A stretch of DNA of 64,000 nt from Tyto alba (GCF_018691265.1 NW_024881324.1:9179730-9243729); one strand, 5' to 3'; positions 34,536 to 48,300 are shown, numbered from the stretch's first letter. The notes: a model not told the origin generated them from the sequence alone. Program-made: numbers and translations.

Positions 34536-37139
34536 AGATGTAAAATAGGCAAAGAGCTTTGGATACAGCTTCCAACGTTGTACTAAGAAGTAAAATTTCT
34601 TTCTTTCATCTTCCCTCAGAGAAGGAATTCAGGTTATGCTCTGCACTAAATTAAAGTGTTCTGCTCAGTTATGTACATGTACAGCTTTGAAAACTGTTCC
34701 TGCTTCTAGGTCAAGGGCTCTCCCTGTGGCCGAGTGCCAGCTTTATCCCTGGACTCCCATAATCCCTTGAAATAAATCAACTTTCCATTGAAATCCTCTG
34801 CCAGTTCCACTTCAGACTAAAATGTGCTGTCTGTAGCATGATGCTCTTTTATACTTTTGTGGAAACAAAAAAAAGAAGAGAAACAATGTGGTCATTGTAT
34901 ACTGGATACAGTTCAACGTAACCCATGTTGTGTATTTCAAAGGCTATCTTTGTGTGTTGCACTAACCCCAGATTTCAGCGTTTATTATTAGAACTAAGAA
35001 AAATACCTTCGACTGAAGGAATAATTCGACTGGTTGAAAAGGATCCCAGCTTGTGTGCGTGTGTGTGTGCATGTGTGTGCGTGTGTATCCCATTACTACT
35101 CTCCTCACGTGGACTGAAGTGTGTGGATGCATTATACTACTTCCCGGCCTGGGCAGATGAAGCCCTCAAAGATTTTTTTTTTCTTCCTTCCCCTCCCCTT
35201 TTTTTCCCCCCTCCCCTAATACCGATTTTCTTCTCTGTATGTTATAAATGAACCTGAATACATTCACACGTTCCTGTGGAAGACTAAAAGCTGTCACTTC
35301 ATTTCGGGGAACCAGGCGGCTTTAAACTCAGCTGCAAGAAAGCCCAGATGCTACTACATCTCTGGGGGAAACTTATCTATTCAGAAAGGGGAAAACTTCT
35401 GAACAATAACAACAAAATATAGCTTAAAGATGCTGCTGCCATTCTCCTGCTGGTGCTGAGGTCAGTACTTTGGAGAGTGGGTGCCAGTCAGAAACTGCAG
35501 TACTCTCCTTAGAAGACTGACATCTCTGAAAAGCTCTGCTTCTCCCCACATCTCAGTAACTTTAAATGGTCTGCCAGTTAAATCAGAACAGCCTGGTATA
35601 AAGCCTCCAATTTTCTGACAACCTTTATATTCTCTTGGCTCCTACAAGGCCCTAAAGCTGATCGTGTATAATCCTGAACTGAATGTAAAATAAATATGAA
35701 AACCTGTCATGATTTTACAGTTTTCCAAAGGATATTTCACTAAATAAAAAGAGCTGTATTTCTGGCACACAAACGCTCCATATAAAAATCACAGTTAGTT
35801 CTTTAAAATAAAGTTACACAATGTGGTGCCAGACTCTGCCCTCTGAAGTTTCCCCCCGAGTGCTTGGGAGCAGCTGGCTTCGTCCCCAGGAGCCGGCCGG
35901 CCCCAGAGGCCCCGTGCTCCTTTTCCCTGGGCCACCGCTGTGCAAATTGGGGCAGCACACCGGCCTGGGCCAGCCCAGCCCTCGTGGGTCCCTCCAGCAT
36001 GAGAGCTGGTGGGGGGAAAGTACCCAGGTCTCCCCCGAGCTGGGACACAGTCCATGGTGGCCAGTTACATCCAGCACTGGAAATTGCTTGTGGTGCAGAT
36101 ACAGCCTGAGCAAACCACGGCCCAGAGCTCACCCCAGCCTTCATGCCCTTGAAATCTGTTGCCTAAGAAAATAACAATTGTTCGCGTAAACCTCTTCTGC
36201 TAAGGCAGGGTTATTTAGCTATCTACCTTAACTGTGTGTCAAGGCATGGGCTATAAGCTGGACCGTCCACAAGACTAGAGCACAGAAATGAGTTTAAACC
36301 ACTGTCAAACTAGCGCTGATTTCAGGCTCCCCTGGTGTTTCAGACCTCAGAAAGATCTGCAGGTCCAGAGCACAGCTCCAAGGCCAGACAGACATAGGTC
36401 TAGCAAAGTAGGACCCAAGCTCAGTAACCTGGACAACAGACATGAGGTGCATTCTGACAGAGGCCATGACCAGACTAACGAAGTATCTATTTGCCACCTG
36501 GCAGGAAGTCCAAAACACCCGTCCTACAAGTCTTGGGGTAGCTCATGGTTAAAACCACTACAAGTTTGTTTGCACTGTACTGTTTGGATGGTTGGGAGGA
36601 AGGAAATGGGGGCAAGACAAAGAAATTCAAAAGGGGAAAATCTGTGTTGTCACTCACAACATTTCCAGGTTTGTCTGCAAAGATCTTCCATCCAAGGCAT
36701 CTTGCAGGTTTTTAATGTTACACACCTGCCTCTTATATTCTCCTCCTGGAACAGGGTACAGGCAATTGCACTGAATGTAAAAACCACAGTAAACCATATA
36801 CCTCGGGCTTTAATTTTAAACCAGACTGAGTGAAACTATCTGGGTTTCCCCTAGAATCCCTCAGTGAACAGTTTCTTCAGTTAGCTTTACCACCCTTCAG
36901 TCCTTCCCTTTAAATGAGGAGTGCAGCTGAACCCAAAAATTCAAAGCAAAACTCAGCTGAAACCATTATGTTTCATCTGGTTACATGTCAAAACCTCAAA
37001 ACCTTGTGTGCACAGGGCTCAAATTATAAAACCATCAAGCTCAACCCCAGAGCTGGACCCCAGGTTTGCCCGGAGAGCCCACGAATCTTTTAGAGAAACT
37101 GATACGAGTTTCAAGTTCGTAATGAATCGCAAACCCAAA
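34536..37139. other. Noncoding stretch, no gene recognised
   Basis: Includes a (TG)n microsatellite at 35052-35087 and a pyrimidine-rich tract at 35168-35217. A GC-rich, CpG-poor block at 35820-36150 has five overlapping frames of 80-117 codons on both strands, a sign of composition rather than coding. A 181-codon plus-strand frame at 36288-36833 is the longest outside the CpG island. It has no recognised domain, no splice-site framing and no codon pattern that I could call coding. Confidence 0.45.
35052..35087 (+). repeat. Imperfect (TG)n microsatellite
   Basis: TG units interrupted by GCG and CAT (TGTGTGCGTGTGTGTGTGCA and onward). It spans about 36 bp and is unit-level degenerate. Confidence 0.85.
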
Positions 37140-37235
37140 GTGGTCAGGGGACTTTTCCAAGGTCAAACAGGGAGTTAGAAGGGGAGCTAAGAAGAGAACC
37201 ACAGCCCCAGCCACTTCACACACTTTGCTACCAAC
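37140..37235 (-). repeat. MIR-like SINE remnant
   Basis: The plus strand reads GGGGACTTTTCCAAGGTCAA, then ACAGGGAGTTAGAAGGGGAG, then CTAAGAAGAGAACCACAG. This is the antisense of the MIR core, whose reverse complement reads GTGACTTGCCCAAGGTCACA followed by CAGCTAGTAAGTGGCAGAGC. Order, spacing and many bases agree over about 60 bp, with divergence rising to the right. It is the clearest ancient SINE in the window. It predicts age rather than function, though such copies are sometimes exapted as enhancers. Confidence 0.65.
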
Positions 37236-40200
37236 AGAGGTAGAAACTCACTCTGCTTGAACTTCACTCCGTATAGCCTTAGCCAAACCACTCAAAATAA
37301 CCACTTTTTTGCCTGTTAATTGTTTTAATAAGTCACATGGCAATGGATGACTAAAAACTACATCATCCCTCTAAGGATTCAGCTGTGGAAAAAGCATCCA
37401 TTTAGCTGCAGGGTAGTTATTACTGCATAGCTTTGATTTTGCTGCACAATGCACACCCTGTTTATTGAAAAGCTTACATGGTGCTCCGAGTGAAATCATC
37501 ATCTCTTACAGGTATACTCTGCAGCTAAAGCAATGAGCTCAGATTCGCTCATCTAGACCCCACATGAGCCCTGTCCACTTCTATGGATCTCCACAATGCT
37601 CTCAGGTGTTGGTTAATGCCCCTTTGGACCATTTTTTGACACTATCCAAATCTCTGTATCTAAAACATGAAAATAAAATTTCAAGGTGAGAAAACACACG
37701 TGCAGTTAGAATACCTGCCCCTCCCAGTAACTCTGCTGATCGCCATGGTACAAGGCTCGCTGGAGGGCACTGGGGTGATTTCAAGTTCACATAACATAAT
37801 GTAGTCCTGTTTGAACCCAGACCATCATGCAGTGGTCACTTACTTGCCTGTTTCATATCAATACTACGATAGCTTTAATCTCCAAGACTTTTGGCAATAT
37901 AGCAAGCAACTGTTCCAGGATCTAGGCTTAATGCTGAAATACCATCAGGGCTGAGGATTGCTACATATTGCTTTCTAATCGTCCCCTCCTGTTAGACACC
38001 TGGAATGGCATTAAGGAGCTCTGGCACCATGTCCAGAGTTCTCTACCAACAATTGGAAGTGCTTCTACAAGGTGGGAAGGAGAGGAGGGGGATCAGCATT
38101 CAAGGACTGAGTCTAAAGTACTGAAAACATTTTTGTGGGGTGAAGGGTCAGCATTTGAAAAATAAGGTATGGATTATATATACACAGTAAAAAAATGAGA
38201 TTCCAATACATACCTTTTTCCCATTCAGTTTAATTAGGAGTTTGCTGTACTCCCAGATAGTTTTGCTTGCGGGCAAATTTCTTCTGAGCTCAGCAGCCAG
38301 GACTGTATCTACGGCTAAGCTTTCCCACCATATCACTCCAATATTAAAAGAATTTTTCTGGCTTCCTGTTAAACCATGCACTGATTACAAAATTCTTTTG
38401 CTTATTTAGGGCCAGATTCAATAAAAATTCTGTCCAGCTTCTGCATCATGGAAGGCCACAAAAGCCCTGAAATATTTTGGTTTTGAAGCCTGTGTGGGCT
38501 TCCATGGCTTGAATGCTGGGTAACTATTCCAGTGAATGTGGTCCTCATAAAGCTTTTCAAGGTCCTGCTCCATATGGACCTAGTGATTTCTCTTTATTCT
38601 CGCCAGTGTGGATTACAATCCACTTCAGAGAATCTCTGATTTACGCCTCTAGCTACAAGCTAAATCCTAGAGGAATACATCCTTTTCATATCAGGTCACA
38701 TCCTTTGCAGAACACTGACAGAGAAATTAGTGTTTCTGAAAAGAAAGCACCACTTACAAAAATCTGGTATGTTTTGCATGCTATATATGAATATAAGTGA
38801 ATGGTAAAATTGAAAAGAAAATTCAATAAACTGCTCATTATCTATATTCATATGACTAAACTACACATGGAATGTAGCTTTTATCCTCCATAAAAAATGT
38901 ACAGATGTTCTATAGAAAACTGTATGAACAAACTTTAACCTCACGACTGCTATTATTTTGTAATAAAAGGCTTACAGCATAATGTGAGCTTTTTTTAGAA
39001 TGTAAGTTCCATGTGAGTAGTGTGTTGTTAATTTAATATTAATGCAATGCACCAGGAAGAAGTCTGCACAGAATCTCAGAGAGAATCACAGTGCTGCAGA
39101 CAGGAGATTTGTGGCACAGATTTTATTTGTTTCAGCACTCAGCACAAAATTCATTGACCAGGATTCCCATTGCTACAGGGCAGTGAATTCATCTACAGAC
39201 GTTTTCATGTGCCTTGGCATGAGGATTTTGCTGCAGCATTCCCGCTACTGTTCCTGGGAATCATGTGGTTAAGTCACCTTGCACTGTACTGAAAATTTAC
39301 TTCTCACTGTCAAGTGCATATGAATGAGCTTCTTTTTTGGGAACAGCAAAAGAAAAAAAGAATCCACTCAATAAACTTTTCAATTTCTTTTGCTGAACCA
39401 TCCTTCAGGTAGCAGGTGCGAAGGCTTTCACCAAACTTGCAGACTGCAAATGCGGTGCCTGCTTTGCTTGCACCACTAACGAATTAAGGTGGGGGAGAAG
39501 AACAGAAATCCAATTTCATCCATACAGTCTCCCTCTCCCAGTGCCTGAGCCCTCTCCTCTGCAAGCATCTGCCATTCAGAATACCCATACTGTATTACTG
39601 CAAGGAGTCAGTTCACTGTCTCATCTCCAAATGCATTGGTGAAGTAATTTATGACTCCCATTATTATAATCGCCTAAGCAGCTCCAAAGCATGTAAAAAT
39701 AGCAACAATAATCTCTCCTACTTTTCCTTCCTTAGCACCCCATAGCAGAAAGTGCTTGACTGATCCTATAGGGGTTACACATGCATTCGTACATTTCTAT
39801 AACTTACAGAGGGAGTTTGACATTTTCTGAAAGTGACGGTGGCTACAGACATCATCATATTCATTGCAGACATACATTTCCTCGGTCTAGAAACAGCTTC
39901 TGGGAAAGTCCTGCATCCAGAAGCTTCCTTCTATCGCTTGACAGTTTCATTGCTTCTGTGAAATGCACTTGCGTGCAATCATGATCGTAAAGGAAGGCTC
40001 CGTCTCAGAAACGGTGAAGGCCATTTCCTTGGAAGCCTTCCAGGATCAAATCTGAAAACCTACCCAGGACTCCATGCAATGAGGCAGAACTCCCATGCGT
40101 AGCAGAGAGAAGATGGGAAGACATGTATGAGCAACAGGCCTATGGCAATGTGCGCATGGTAAACTGACCAACTGCTCCCATCTGTTCCAGTTTTCTGAGC

Positions 40201-41310
40201 ATGTGATTTCAAAGGCAGTTGTCGTTTTACATGGACCGTCGTGGCTGCGCTGCACCCAACAAAGTGAAGACAACAGTCCAGTACCTAAAAATGAAGATGG
40301 AGCTTTCCTATTTCTGTGCATATTCTGTGGGCAAGTACAAAAGCCCATATGTTCACAGAGGTGCAACAAATGTCAAAGACCCTCAGCACCTGGAATAGTT
40401 ACAGAAGGAAAAATTTCAAAGTACCCCTCTGCTTCTACGGTCATCACCTAGGTCTATACTGCTTGGAAAAAATATATTAGTTTCTCTGAAGGTATAATTT
40501 AAAATCCATTTTAGTTAAACTGGTGTAAAAGACACAGTAGACAATCTCATATTTCAGTATTAAACCATGTCTGGTTTGGTTTAAGCTTTATTTAGGAGAT
40601 GATTTAGTATTTGCAAATAAAATAGTCTTAAGATAGCACAGTCAATTTGGTTCACATGTGATTTTAAGTAACACTGATGCAGCTATTTAATACAACTGAG
40701 ATCTTAGACTTATCTGGTTCACATCTGGCCATTTGCTCTGTAGTGAAATGCCAACTTCAGGTAGTCACTAAGATAATTAGGGGAAGGCAGTAATTATGCT
40801 TGCAATAAAGAATATGGTAACCTAGATAGCATCTATAGAGAGGCAGGGACTTTAGCTCACCATGTGATCTCCCCAGCTCTCCAGTGGTTTCACGTGTGTT
40901 TGGAAGAAGCCTTGTCAGCTTCCAGAGATGAGGAGTTTGGACACAGGAAAACAACTGCTGCTGGTGACTCCTCCGGCTCCGCCTTAGAAGAAGGAACAGA
41001 ATGATTTCATGGAGCTTCCACTGGTATGCACAGTTTCTCCGCACAGGTTAGCAGCATTCAATGATCAACAGTAAAAAATATGAAGAGTGATCCAACAAAT
41101 AATTCCGCACTACCATTTTTCACTGGCCAAAGTTACAGGGACAGTCACAGTACCCTGTGCTACCCTGATACCTCAGTGATAGGGATCAAGTTACTGGCTG
41201 CCTCACAGCTGATACTAGAGATTAATTTTTGTCAACCTAACCAGCAGAGGACAGTTAAGTTTTGGGTAATAGCTGGTAGGATCTCACTCTTTGAAAGACA
41301 GATCCATGAA

Positions 41311-41342
41311 TGAATCTTCCATTAGCTGTGATGGAAGATTCA
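41311..41342. repeat. Short perfect inverted repeat (12-bp arms)
   Basis: TGAATCTTCCAT at 41311-41322 pairs perfectly with ATGGAAGATTCA at 41331-41342 around an 8-base loop. This small hairpin could occur by chance in 64 kb, though perfect 12-bp arms with a short loop are uncommon. Confidence 0.6.
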
Positions 41343-42305
41343 CGTCAAAGGGGGAGGTCGTAACCTCCATTCACCTCTGCCCAAAATACCCTGTTTCCAT
41401 GCCCATTTGCTCAAAGCTTAAAAGACCGTGTTACATTTCTTCCCCTGGTTTAGCTTGAGCACTTGGGATGTTTCGGCAGAGCGTGTGAAATAAGATACCC
41501 CACACAAGAGATGTGACAAGGTGAGTAGTGTCAGCTGAGGTTTATAAAGCAAAGTTAGGCTCCTTGTGTAATGCCAGAGAAGTCGGCATCTGGCAGTGGC
41601 ATGGTATGTTGCCGTACTTTGCATCCATGTCTGTGTCAGGCAACATTTCTGCCCCTGGTAGTCATGAGCTGTCTCTCAGTTCTTCTGCTCAGGTCTTCCC
41701 TCATTTCTAGAAGGGACTGGGGGCAGGCAGAAGAGCAGGAGCTGAAGCTGAGCATGCCTGGCAGTAGTTATATCTCTGTCTCCCTCATCTGTTCTGTTAC
41801 TCCAAAATGTTTTCTAAAACCATAGGCAACACAAAAGACAAAAGAAACATTGGGTTGGCCTCCTCTGTACTGCTCCAATCACGTCCCCTTTTTACAATCT
41901 GCTCATTCAACAGACTGGCTGATTGCCTAGAGAGCAAAGCCCCACCAGCTGATGTATCAGATCTTTCAGTCAGACTAACGGGACCTATGAGGGGTGGGAA
42001 AGATTCACCTCCTCCCTTCATCAGTGACCCTTTCTTCCTTTGCAATTAACTGAAGAAACATCTTAAAAAGAAATATTTCCTGTGCAGTTGATGCTCCCAC
42101 CTGCAATAATCTGAGTCTGCATATGTATTACCCCATCCCCTTTGGGGTAGGCTGAGGACTCTTCTCCTTCGCTGGCAGCCTTGCAACAGGGACTAAAACT
42201 GAACCCTCCTTCCTTGGCTCCAGTTTCTCCTGGTTGCCATCACACCTCGCACGGTCACACAGGATGATGCAACTGACAAGGACACCAGATATTTTTCAGA
42301 GTCCT

Positions 42306-42328
42306 GCCCCCCCTCCCCCCCCCCCCCA
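42306..42328 (+). repeat. C-rich homopolymer tract
   Basis: C runs are interrupted by a single T and then continue as an uninterrupted run of about 15 C, ending before AGGTGCGG. The minus strand is a G-run with quadruplex potential. Confidence 0.75.
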
Positions 42329-43572
42329 GGTGCGGAGCACTGCCACATCCTCCAGAAAGCTCCACATACGCTATTAAAAGAAAACAACCACCACTAAAAA
42401 CAACTCAGTGCCTTCTACGCTAGAAGTAACAACTCACGGGCAAACTATTCATCTATTAACATTTTTCATTAGAACAATCACTCCCAGCTGAGGCTTATGA
42501 AAGACCCTGTCAGGCCAAAATGTCAGCCCCATTACAGTATTTATTATTACAACTGTCAGGCCAGAAGGGTTTGCTCAGACAGGAGCTCCTGCCTATGGGC
42601 CAGCCGTTTCATGAACAGGACTGGCAAATGTCAGATGTCAAGTTCTTGTTTCAGGTCCTGCCCTCTTCCCCTCTGACCACGATGGATCATTTTAGCTGTT
42701 TAGCAACTGGAAAAGACCACACCAGGCAGGGTAAACATCAGTGTTGTCCTGCTTTTGGAGCAGATAAAAGCCTTTGTCTCAGCTTTCCCTATTTTTAAAC
42801 TACTATAGTATGGCTTCAAGGGCTCGTGACTGTCAATCAGCAGGGGAGGGACATGCTGGAAGACGAGGTGTACTTTCCTCAAGGTGGTGGCTGCTCCCCA
42901 TAGCCAGGTGCTTCGGGAAAGGTGGCTGAGGGCATCCGTAAGCTGCAGGTCTGTGCTCAGGAGTCACGGGCTGGTCTTGGTGCAAAGAGAGGATTGCACT
43001 TGGGTTTCACAATGGAGTTCACGGAAGTCAGTGGAAATTGAACTGCAGCCAAGGTGGAGAGCCATGTAGAACAGATGTCTTTACAGAGGATAAAACAAAC
43101 AAAAAGAAATACTCAGAGCCCGAGTTGGAACTCTTGGCCCATGCTAAATCTCTAAAAAGCCCCAAAGTGCTCTAGAGGGAGGCTGTCCGACACACTTAAA
43201 TTCCACATGTATAAAGTAAACCACATTTGCATTGCTAATTTAATAAAGGACTTCTTGACACAAAGTCAAATACTAGCGCAAGTCTTCTGCATGGAAAATC
43301 TCTGATAAGCACGCTCTTTAACTCTCCCTGTGAATGTTCAGTAATGCTCCTTTTTAAAAGTACGTATGTTTCTCCTAGTGTCTGATGCTAATTATCTTAT
43401 CAGATAACAGGCAGCCCTGTGCTGAGGAGGTATGTAATATATTAGCCTTGGGGAGGGGAAAAGAAGGAAAAAAAAGTCTTATCTTTCAAGTAGATTTGAA
43501 ACTGCATATGATCTTTCTGAGTCTGTGGAAACTTTCCTCTGCAGCACAGAACTTATATGAGGAAGACAAAGG

Positions 43573-43596
43573 AAAAAAAAAAAAAAAAAAAAAAAA
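43573..43596 (+). repeat. A24 homopolymer
   Basis: An uninterrupted run of 24 A, followed by CAAGG and a shorter A run to about 43611. No retroposon body was recognised upstream. Confidence 0.85.
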
Positions 43597-44046
43597 CAAG
43601 GAAAAAAAAAAACAAACCCATACAGCTTTCCGACTGCAATTCTCCAGGCTGTTCCTTTCTGTTAATTTTCCCCTCTATCAGTATTTTGGAATGACATACA
43701 GGTTAAACTGTTCATCTGGCATGGAAAGCAGCTTTGGTAATTGCAAGTTTACATTACACTATAAATGAGCAGATTATAGTAAACAGATGAACTGTGTAAA
43801 TAAAATATCACCGCTTAGCTCTCCTTTGTGACTTGTATTCTGATACCACTACTACTGCTTTTACTACAACTATTGCTACTACTGCTAGGCTTCAGCTGAC
43901 AGCTCAGCCTGAAAACCCTTTATTCATCTTTATTACTACTTCAGCTGTTTTGAGAGCAAAAAGGCATGGAGGACTTATTGGCCAGAGGCTCTCTAACCTA
44001 GCAGGCCTGCCTGGGAAATCAATATGCCACACTCAAGAGCACAAAG

Positions 44047-44420
44047 ATGGATTGTGAAGCTGGGGCTGGCAACGGAACGCACGCTGCATCTGGAAGGACG
44101 CGGAGACAGCCAGTTCTGCTCCGCCAGAAGCCTCCCGGACCGCGCATGTTTGCACACCAACCTCGTGGCATCCTTCCAAGACAATTTGTGAACCTTGGTT
44201 CACACCATTTTCAAAGTAGGTCATACGCAGTAATCTCAGCTGAGGAAAGACACACTGTCAGCAGCAGTCGCTGCACGGAGGGCGATAGCTGTGACCAGTG
44301 AGTGAGCTGGTGCAAGCGGGGAGCCCAAGAGCGACGAAAACGCTCGGTCTGGGGCCAGCTGCAGCAAGGTGCTCGCCTTGCTCAAACAGCTGACAGGCGA
44401 GCTCTAACAGAGCCAGCCTC
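44047..44420. promoter_or_regulatory. CpG cluster
   Basis: About 20 CpGs occur in roughly 350 bp in CpG-poor surroundings, including GGACGCGGAGAC, GGACCGCGCATG and GCGACGAAAACGCTCGG. Short frames on both strands are unrecognised. It is a possible minor promoter or enhancer, supported only by composition. Confidence 0.4.
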
Positions 44421-47400
44421 TTACCATTTGTAGCTGTAAAAGGACCGACTTCTCCTGGACGCAACCACCAGGACGGCTTAAATATTAATCTGAATGAAAA
44501 TACAGTAGGAGAAGAAATCTAACCTTTACTTAGCTCTGTGTTCCTGACAGCAGGAATCACAGCTAATTCTGAATTATGGGATTTAAATTTACTATGAGTT
44601 TTGGATTATTGCTTCTTAACGTACTTCCCTTACCTGCCCCTGCTCTGACAGACAAAACACAGGCTTGAAGGCAGATGTGTTTTTGACAGAGAAGATTCCT
44701 AAAGCACTTAAATTTTCCTGCATTTTCCTACGTCCCTTGCTTGGGCTGTTTTAGGGGCATATAACTAGAAATGGGCACATTTAAAGGTATATTTTGAAAG
44801 ATGGTGTCCAGGAAATGCAGAAATGAGTATGCATACTTGTTTCCACACTGTAACAATACAAAGGCCATCAGAGAACTACCAGTTTAAAGCAACAGTGTGA
44901 AACTTTGCAGGCATACGAGCTGTTTGGAATGTGTTGCCTTTAAACACAGCCTGCACATCATCAGAGATGTCTTGATGCTAGAAAGCTGAAGGATTGCCTG
45001 AAGAGTGCTACTGCGTTATGCAATTTTTTTAAAAATGGGTTAATTTTTAAACAGCCTCAATTTAACCTTGCTTCTGGGGAGTAGCTGCATGAATCTGAAT
45101 AAAAATATGCTCTCTGAAGAAATCCACTCTAATATAACGGGTGTGCATCGTTTTTAGCACTGAAGTCAACATGGAAACAGCAGAGCTGGGCAAGAATTGC
45201 TTTTCTTGAATCTGCCAAGAAAAAGGACTGACTTTCCTCCATTTGAAAAGTTGTGCTTTTTCTTTCTTTCCCTTTTTTGTGTCAGGCTGGAAATCTCAAA
45301 CAGAAAGGAGAAAGCGATTTCTGAAGTTATCACACTCTATTGCAAAGAGGGCGGGGAGGCGGCATGTTGTAGGCTCGCAACAAAGCTTATCTCCCACCCC
45401 TGAAAAAGCACACAGAATGACTTTCTGCTTCTTTGGGAACGACCTACCTGATCAATAGCTTGGCCAGGGAGTTGTAAGACACGCAGAAACATGAAACAAT
45501 ATGCTACTGTTATCAGCTAAAAGGGTGCTGTAATGACTTTCTATGCAAATATACAGAAAAATCCATAAATCCAGAAGGGGTTATCACTCAGTACATCATC
45601 AAGGGAACAATTTATTCTCTAACACAGGATGTGATACTTTCCTGCCAAAATCATATTGCTTGCCCGTTATCACTAAGCTTTGAAAGAAAAGTAACCAACA
45701 AAAATCCCTTCTGCTGCTGACTCCCCAAAAGAAAATCCCTTTAAGAAAAATTGTAACAAAGAAAACCCCCAGACACTTCACTATTTTTTCCGGAATGACA
45801 AAAAAGCTAGCTGTGGTTACAAATAGGCTCAGTATTGTACAATTTCAGGTCATGTGAGTGTTATTACTTTTCGGGCTAACTTTTTCTTTTTCCCAGCCAG
45901 CTGCTGGCAGTTGTCATTTTAGGATTGAGAGCAAACTACTTTGAAAACAAATTTGTTCAGAAATCTTTTTAAAACGATACAGAAAAAAATCTTTTGTGTT
46001 TTTAATTTCAGCTTGGATGTAACCTCTTTTTTTATTTCAGTCTTTGAAAGGAATGAGTCTGAAATGCTAAACAGGTCACAGAGTAATTACGCATCCACCT
46101 GAAAATTAAACACACATTCAAAGGCTTAACTAACAGAATATGCTAATTCATAACGGGTACATGTCACTCATTTTTTTTCATGGTTGATCATTAGGGTGTA
46201 AGCAAATGTGGATCCCATCAAGCCCAGAGAAGAAACGCTGTAATCTTTCTGCAGGATTAGAAGGAAAGAGACAACAGTGAGGTGACACTGCGTTGATGGA
46301 GCTGATCTGATACTGCAGGGCAGCCACACTGAGCCTTGCGTGTCTGAAATCCTGGTGTCAGGGCTGGGGGGGGATCTGGGGTTACTCGGAGGAAGATCAG
46401 CCCCGAGGCCTGGCCGAGCTCCTGTGCTTGGGCAGGTCAGCACGGTCACTCCTTGTCTGGGCCAACCTGAGATCAAACCTGGACGGCTACTTTCAACGTT
46501 GTAAACCTGTGTCAATCGAAAAGACAAAGATTTTGGCAAATCCTTTTATGTTCAGTGCAGAGCCAAATTTATTTTCTGGGACATGCACGTCTTCTTGCTC
46601 TAGTGTTACTGAATATTTTTTGTTAGCTTACTATGTTTTCCCTGACCTTGCATAACACAGGTTTGGCAGCAGCAACTCAGATGCACAAAAGGAGTGGAAT
46701 CTACATTTCCTTCACAGAGTGGAGGTGTTTGGGTTAGTGACGTTTCTCTTCTAGTTTTCCTTGGTGGTAAAAAACATTTCTCTTTGACCCGGAGAGGGGA
46801 ATGCACAGATCTGGCAGAGATCAAAGGCCCAGTGAAGAAGTGCAAAGGACTTCAGCATGGCCTTTACAGAGGTGCACGGTAGCACAGAAGAACTGTGAAC
46901 TAACATAGCTGGTTTGTACATGACCTGCCCACCTCCAGCTGAGCACTTGCTGTGAGTGGGATTTTTTGAAACAAGTGCTGCAGTACTCTAATAAACTGGG
47001 GCTGGTTAAAGGAGATCTTTGGCCAATGCAGAGATTGAAGATGGATTAAAGGTAGTTTAGGTCAACCTTTGCTTCCTTATCCTGAGTTCCCTGAGATCAG
47101 CACAGGTAAGGACTGAGTGCTAAGCTGTTATTTATTGCCTTTTGGATCTGCTGCTGCAGTGAGTTTGAAAGGTGGCATGACCTGGCTCTTCCCAACTACC
47201 TCTGCACTTAGCAAAAGCTCCAGGTTCACAAATGCCGGATACCCGCTGCGTCAGGGACAGGAACCCCACACATCACCTCCCAGACAGCTTTTAAACTGAC
47301 CTAAGGCTTTTCTCCTGTTTATTTATTTATATATTTTTTTGATGCTATGGTTTCTGGAATACTCCAGTTAGGATTGGAGGACTTCACATGGTCTCCTCTG

Positions 47401-47759
47401 CTTATGATCAGCAGATAAGTAAATAGGAGTAGGGTGGAGATAAAAAATGGGATTATTACTACTGCATGTTCAGCAGCATGCACATACTTCCATACCAGAG
47501 ATGGTTTTCCGTAACAGCATCTCTATTTCACTGATGCTACTGCAGAAGTCTTAGGTGCTAGTGGTTGTTCACTGTGGCTTCAATAGTTCTTGTTGGCCAG
47601 AAATAACACCTTCTACTAGGTCAAATAGTTGAAACCTATGAAAGGGAATATACCGTGTGCATAGTAAAACTGCAGACTGCATTTTTATTCCATTCACCTC
47701 TTTCTCCTCCCTTCTGTCCCCTCAACTCTGCTCTTGGGAGCACTGGAATAAGCCTGACG

Positions 47760-47812
47760 TGGGAACTCCAGAGAAGTCAATGGATTTATACGGATGTAAC
47801 TGAAAGCAGAAG
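47760..47812 (+). repeat. Fragment of ancient amniote repeat
   Basis: AGTCAATGGATTTATACGGA followed by TGTAACTGAAAGCAGAAGG shows the TCAATGG, TTTA-ACC-type and GTAACTGA-GCAGAA series also seen near 13.7 and 29.3 kb. The assignment is tentative because the fragment is about 50 bp. Confidence 0.35.
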
Positions 47813-48300
47813 GTAGCTAAGAGGCTCAAAGATCTATGCTTGTGTATTATCCCTGACATTTCTGACCAAACTGCTTAGCTGATCACCATTGGATTAGCAG
47901 TCTTAGTTTAGTGTTTTATACCTCCTACACTCAGAATGTCAAATGTCAGCTCACTCCTGAGCTGAAAAAGCCTGCTCCTCCATCCCATTCATTCAGAACA
48001 GGTAGCACAATAGCTGGCTCAGCCTGAAGTGCTCCATGCCCCAGGACCATGAGCATACCTGGGCTTTTTACACCACAATTTGCATCACTTTAGTTTAGCC
48101 CCACCCGGGTAAATGTAACCCTTAAAGCACATGAGGTTTTCTTGTGTTGGCATCAAAAAAAATAACATACTAATCCTTCTGATATTAGTCAAACTGAGTT
48201 TAAAAATCCACTCGTATGCGTTGCAGTTGCAAGATTTCCCTGGTGAGCGTGGACACTGGTCTCAGCCATGCATTCCCACAGAATCTAAGATTCTGTTAAT

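Larger units (their letters stand above)
37236..44046. other. Noncoding stretch, no gene seen
   Basis: No coding region recognised; frames stay under about 130 codons and the longest (43385-43768) is driven by an A24 tract. A short 12-bp inverted repeat sits at 41311-41342, a C-rich tract at 42306-42328, A24 at 43573-43596 and an imperfect ACT/CTA trinucleotide stretch at about 43845-43890. Confidence 0.5.

Noticed and set aside
35795..36174. Cluster of five overlapping frames in a GC-rich block
   Set aside because: Frames on both strands at once and lack of any known domain point to composition. CpG content is too low to call an island.
36288..36833. 181-codon plus-strand frame outside the CpG island
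   Set aside because: No recognised motif or protein family, and an overlapping minus-strand frame. Treated as chance or an old repeat.
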